Position numbers and translations under genes: made by a program. The notes under the pieces were generated by a model, which had not been told where the DNA came from, did not search any database, and saw only the letters and a list, made by a program, of their open reading frames with translations. Below are positions 61,404-64,000 of a stretch of 64,000 nucleotides of DNA, in pieces (position 1 is the first letter of the stretch; every line of letters starts with the position of its first letter). The stretch spans positions 28,058 to 92,057 of the forward strand of contig QZCP01000114.1 in NCBI GenBank assembly GCA_003956705.1. Direction: 5' to 3'. The stretch comes from Brevipalpus yothersi. Its lineage: Eukaryota > Arthropoda > Arachnida > Trombidiformes > Tenuipalpidae.

Positions 61404-63930
61404 CTGTGAATAAAACATTGATATCAGTATGTGTAATATAGCTTTTCCGGTGAGCAATAGGATCAGAAAGTTCAGATTTTCAACATATTTGGTGACCCAT
61501 AAAAGCTTGCTTAATCGAGTAAATGCTACTTTGTGGCTTGAACCTTGAATGAGAGCTGGAATCTTGAACAACATTAATAATTCAAAGTGATGCCTAGATC
61601 AAAGATGATCTGAGCATCTACTTGAAGGATAGAATATGGATGAAAAAATTTACATAGCATTTTTTCAGCACTTGTTTTACGATGGTTTTGAACCATTTTC
61701 ATAAGTGAAAATCTTTTCAACACCACGTCCAATGAACTATCTTTCTTGAGCTCATTTTCATGATCAGATGAGGTTGTTTCATGTGATTCCATGGAAAGAG
61801 AGAGGAGAAGAATTTGAGATCATTACTTACAATAATGATACTCTGATTTTCTCAGAAAATGTTCAGGGAAACTTTCAAAATGTTTCGAGTTTCTTTTGAA
61901 TTAGAAAAAGTTCTCTCCTTAACAAGAGGTATCCCTGGTATTCACTTATCCAATGAATTTGTGCTCAATATTCAATGAAAAGAAACATTCCTGAGGCTAA
62001 GAATTCTCGCAAACTTGCGATACAAAATTAGCTATATGAAATCTTCACCATGTAAAATTTTGGCAATCCTATAGTGACATCTTGTTTGAAAAGGGTAAAT
62101 GGTCACTGTTTCTCACGGAATTTTGTCACTAAAATTGCTTCATCACAAAATTAGATTGAAGAAAATATTTGAAGAATTCAACAAGTAAAACAGAGTGAAA
62201 AAGGTCTATTAATAACTCATTAATCTCAATAATCTGTGTAGTAGTGAGAAGAGCTTTTGACATTTTCCATAGACCCAGATGATTTTCTTTTTTCGAATTA
62301 TGATCATCGTGTGAACAGTTAGACGCTATCTCTTGATGGACATCTCTTCTGACCAGAATAAAAAATTCATGAACCCCTGTGGACATGTATACAGCTCTAA
62401 TGGCAAATTTGTCGGTGAAATAATTAATTGAACATGTAGTCAGTACTATTTTTGACCCCATTGCTTCTTTTCTGGGATCGTTTTGACTATTCCAAAAGCG
62501 TGATTCTCATACTTAAAATTCTAATCTCGATTCTTAGTAATTTATATTGAAATGCTCTGTAAGTGGATCATCATAAGATCCATTGGTCATCTATGCCACA
62601 ATGAATGTGTGATCTAAAATTGTCCATATCTCCTCTTTGGTATACAAAAATACGCTCACAATTACTGTTAACCCCACAAGTTAGAGAGATTTTTGATTCA
62701 TATATTGTTTCAATCTTTCTAGACTCTTTCTAGATCCAAATTCTCTATGATCAATGTACAGGAAAAGATTCTTTCAGTAGGTGTAACTTTAGGGTATAAC
62801 AATAGTAAAGGAGGTGTCAATAAATGCAAAGAATATTCTACATTTCTCCTGGAATATCTCAAACTCACTATTCCCCATGGAAATTTGAGTTCGTATGAGT
62901 ATAGAAGTAAGTGGTGAGTTGGAATGCATTCGAAGAACTCTCATGGATGGATACCATAATGTAGCCATGAGAATTGTATTACGAATGACTTATGATGAGC
63001 ACATGAAATCATAAATGAATGGTTAGATTGATGGAGAAGAAATTGCTATAAGATGATGGGAAAAGAAGATGATTTTCTTTCCATCATCTAGAAACAAATT
63101 TGAATATTTCTCAGTAGAGTTCCGATTTCATTTCCATGATCTATGCTTATGAACCTGCTGCTATTTTTACGCACAATATCTTTATAAAGGTTTGTTTTAA
63201 AAGAAGCATACTCTCAATGATCAATCGATTGACAGATCAATCAAACCTTTTTGTCTTATGTAATTTATGATCAAATGACCGACAACATGTCCAAATTCAG
63301 ATAGTTTGAATGAGTAAAGTTATCAAAATCTTCCAAAAATAGCACTCTGATCGTATTTTAGACCATTTATCATGCAATACCTTAAGATATTTTACATTGT
63401 GAGCATAATTCAAGTACTTTTTGCTTATATTTTCTCATCTTAAGGAATCCAGACTAACAGAACCATTTTTTGCCAGAAGACAACAGCTTAAAGTTATGAA
63501 TTCAGTGATCTTGCTAGGAAAAATTGAATCTGATATCCACACCTGCGGTGAGATGATGAACAAAATCAATCATAGAATATATTCACTTAATCAGACCTAA
63601 TGTGTTTCCTTGAAACACAGTTTAGTTGATGGTGAATTTTTATCAAAATAGGTCATTTTTTCGCTGAAAAATTTGACTTTTTGGTAGTCTAATAAACTCA
63701 TATCTAGCAGTCATGAAAATTTTGCCCTGTTCAGCTCACAAAGTGAATATAACATCTGAATGAGAAAGAAGTTCCTTAAGATACATTCACCGGAAATTAA
63801 GGTTCCGGAAAGTTTCAACCGAAAGGATGAATGTCCATAATCTTGCTCATAAACTCCTATGAGTATGAGGCATCAGTATTTTTCAACATATAAAATTTCA
63901 AATTTTACATCATATTTGTAAGCGTAGGTT

Positions 63931-63933
<3 letters not shown>
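61404..63933. other. Upstream of the Spatzle-like exons
   Basis: The missing 5' exons may lie here or beyond the window. Minus-strand open frames at 61792-61574 and 62461-62129 are the only candidates, and neither carries a signal peptide or fits the required splice phase. Nothing else is evident. Confidence 0.4.

Positions 63934-63978
<45 letters not shown>
63934..63978. repeat. (GA)n microsatellite
   Basis: About 45 bases of GA near the right edge of the window. Confidence 0.97.
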
Positions 63979-63981
<3 letters not shown>

Positions 63982-64000
63982 TTTTCTCCTGAACTCTCAA

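Noticed and set aside
61574..61792. Candidate 5' exon for the Spatzle-like gene
   Set aside because: Its good donors are in phase 1, whereas the next exon with its strong acceptor needs phase 2. It also lacks a signal peptide.

Overview
The window is nuclear DNA from a small-intron, AT-rich eukaryote, most likely an arthropod. The main reason is a Spatzle-type cystine-knot ligand near the right end; Calx-like, SLC6, SBK1-like, SFT2D3 and USP39 homologues fit. An acariform mite would suit the composition, but that is inference. The most striking background feature is a very high density of (GA)n/(CT)n microsatellites, roughly one every 2-3 kb. Both assembly gaps (29502-30009 and 42382-42692) lie inside such arrays.

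Layout. 1.1-1.8 kb (+): a compact SFT2D3-like Golgi traffic protein whose start codon sits alone at the end of exon 1. 2.3-3.9 kb (-): USP39, convergent with it. 4.8-5.6 kb (+): a two-exon, unrecognised secreted protein with three short repeats. 6.0-22.0 kb (-): a five-exon SBK1-like Ser/Thr kinase with huge introns; its first intron hosts an intact Tc3-like DD34E transposon with paired terminal sites (15594-17187). 24.6-36.7 kb (-): a nine-exon, 843-residue divergent SLC6-family transporter. 38.9 kb: a 122 bp fold-back MITE. 40.7-47.3 kb (+): a four-exon Na+/Ca2+ exchanger (Calx/NCX), head-to-head with the SLC6 gene. 49.1-56.7 kb (-): a broken partial duplicate of the SLC6 gene (exons 3, 4, 6, 7 and 8 recognisable) with a stop and frameshifts. 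59.8-61.4 kb (-): the C-terminal exons of a Spatzle-like gene; its 5' end was not found.

All gene models were assembled by hand. Splice sites were chosen so that GT-AG boundaries, reading phase and family alignment agree; for the complete models the exon sums are multiples of three. I see no operon-like or defence-system logic, no rRNA, no tRNA that I could support and no CRISPR. The genes look like ordinary housekeeping and signalling genes. The interesting points are the uneven divergence of the SLC6 duplicate, the non-canonical transporter core, the secreted repeat protein and the transposons.
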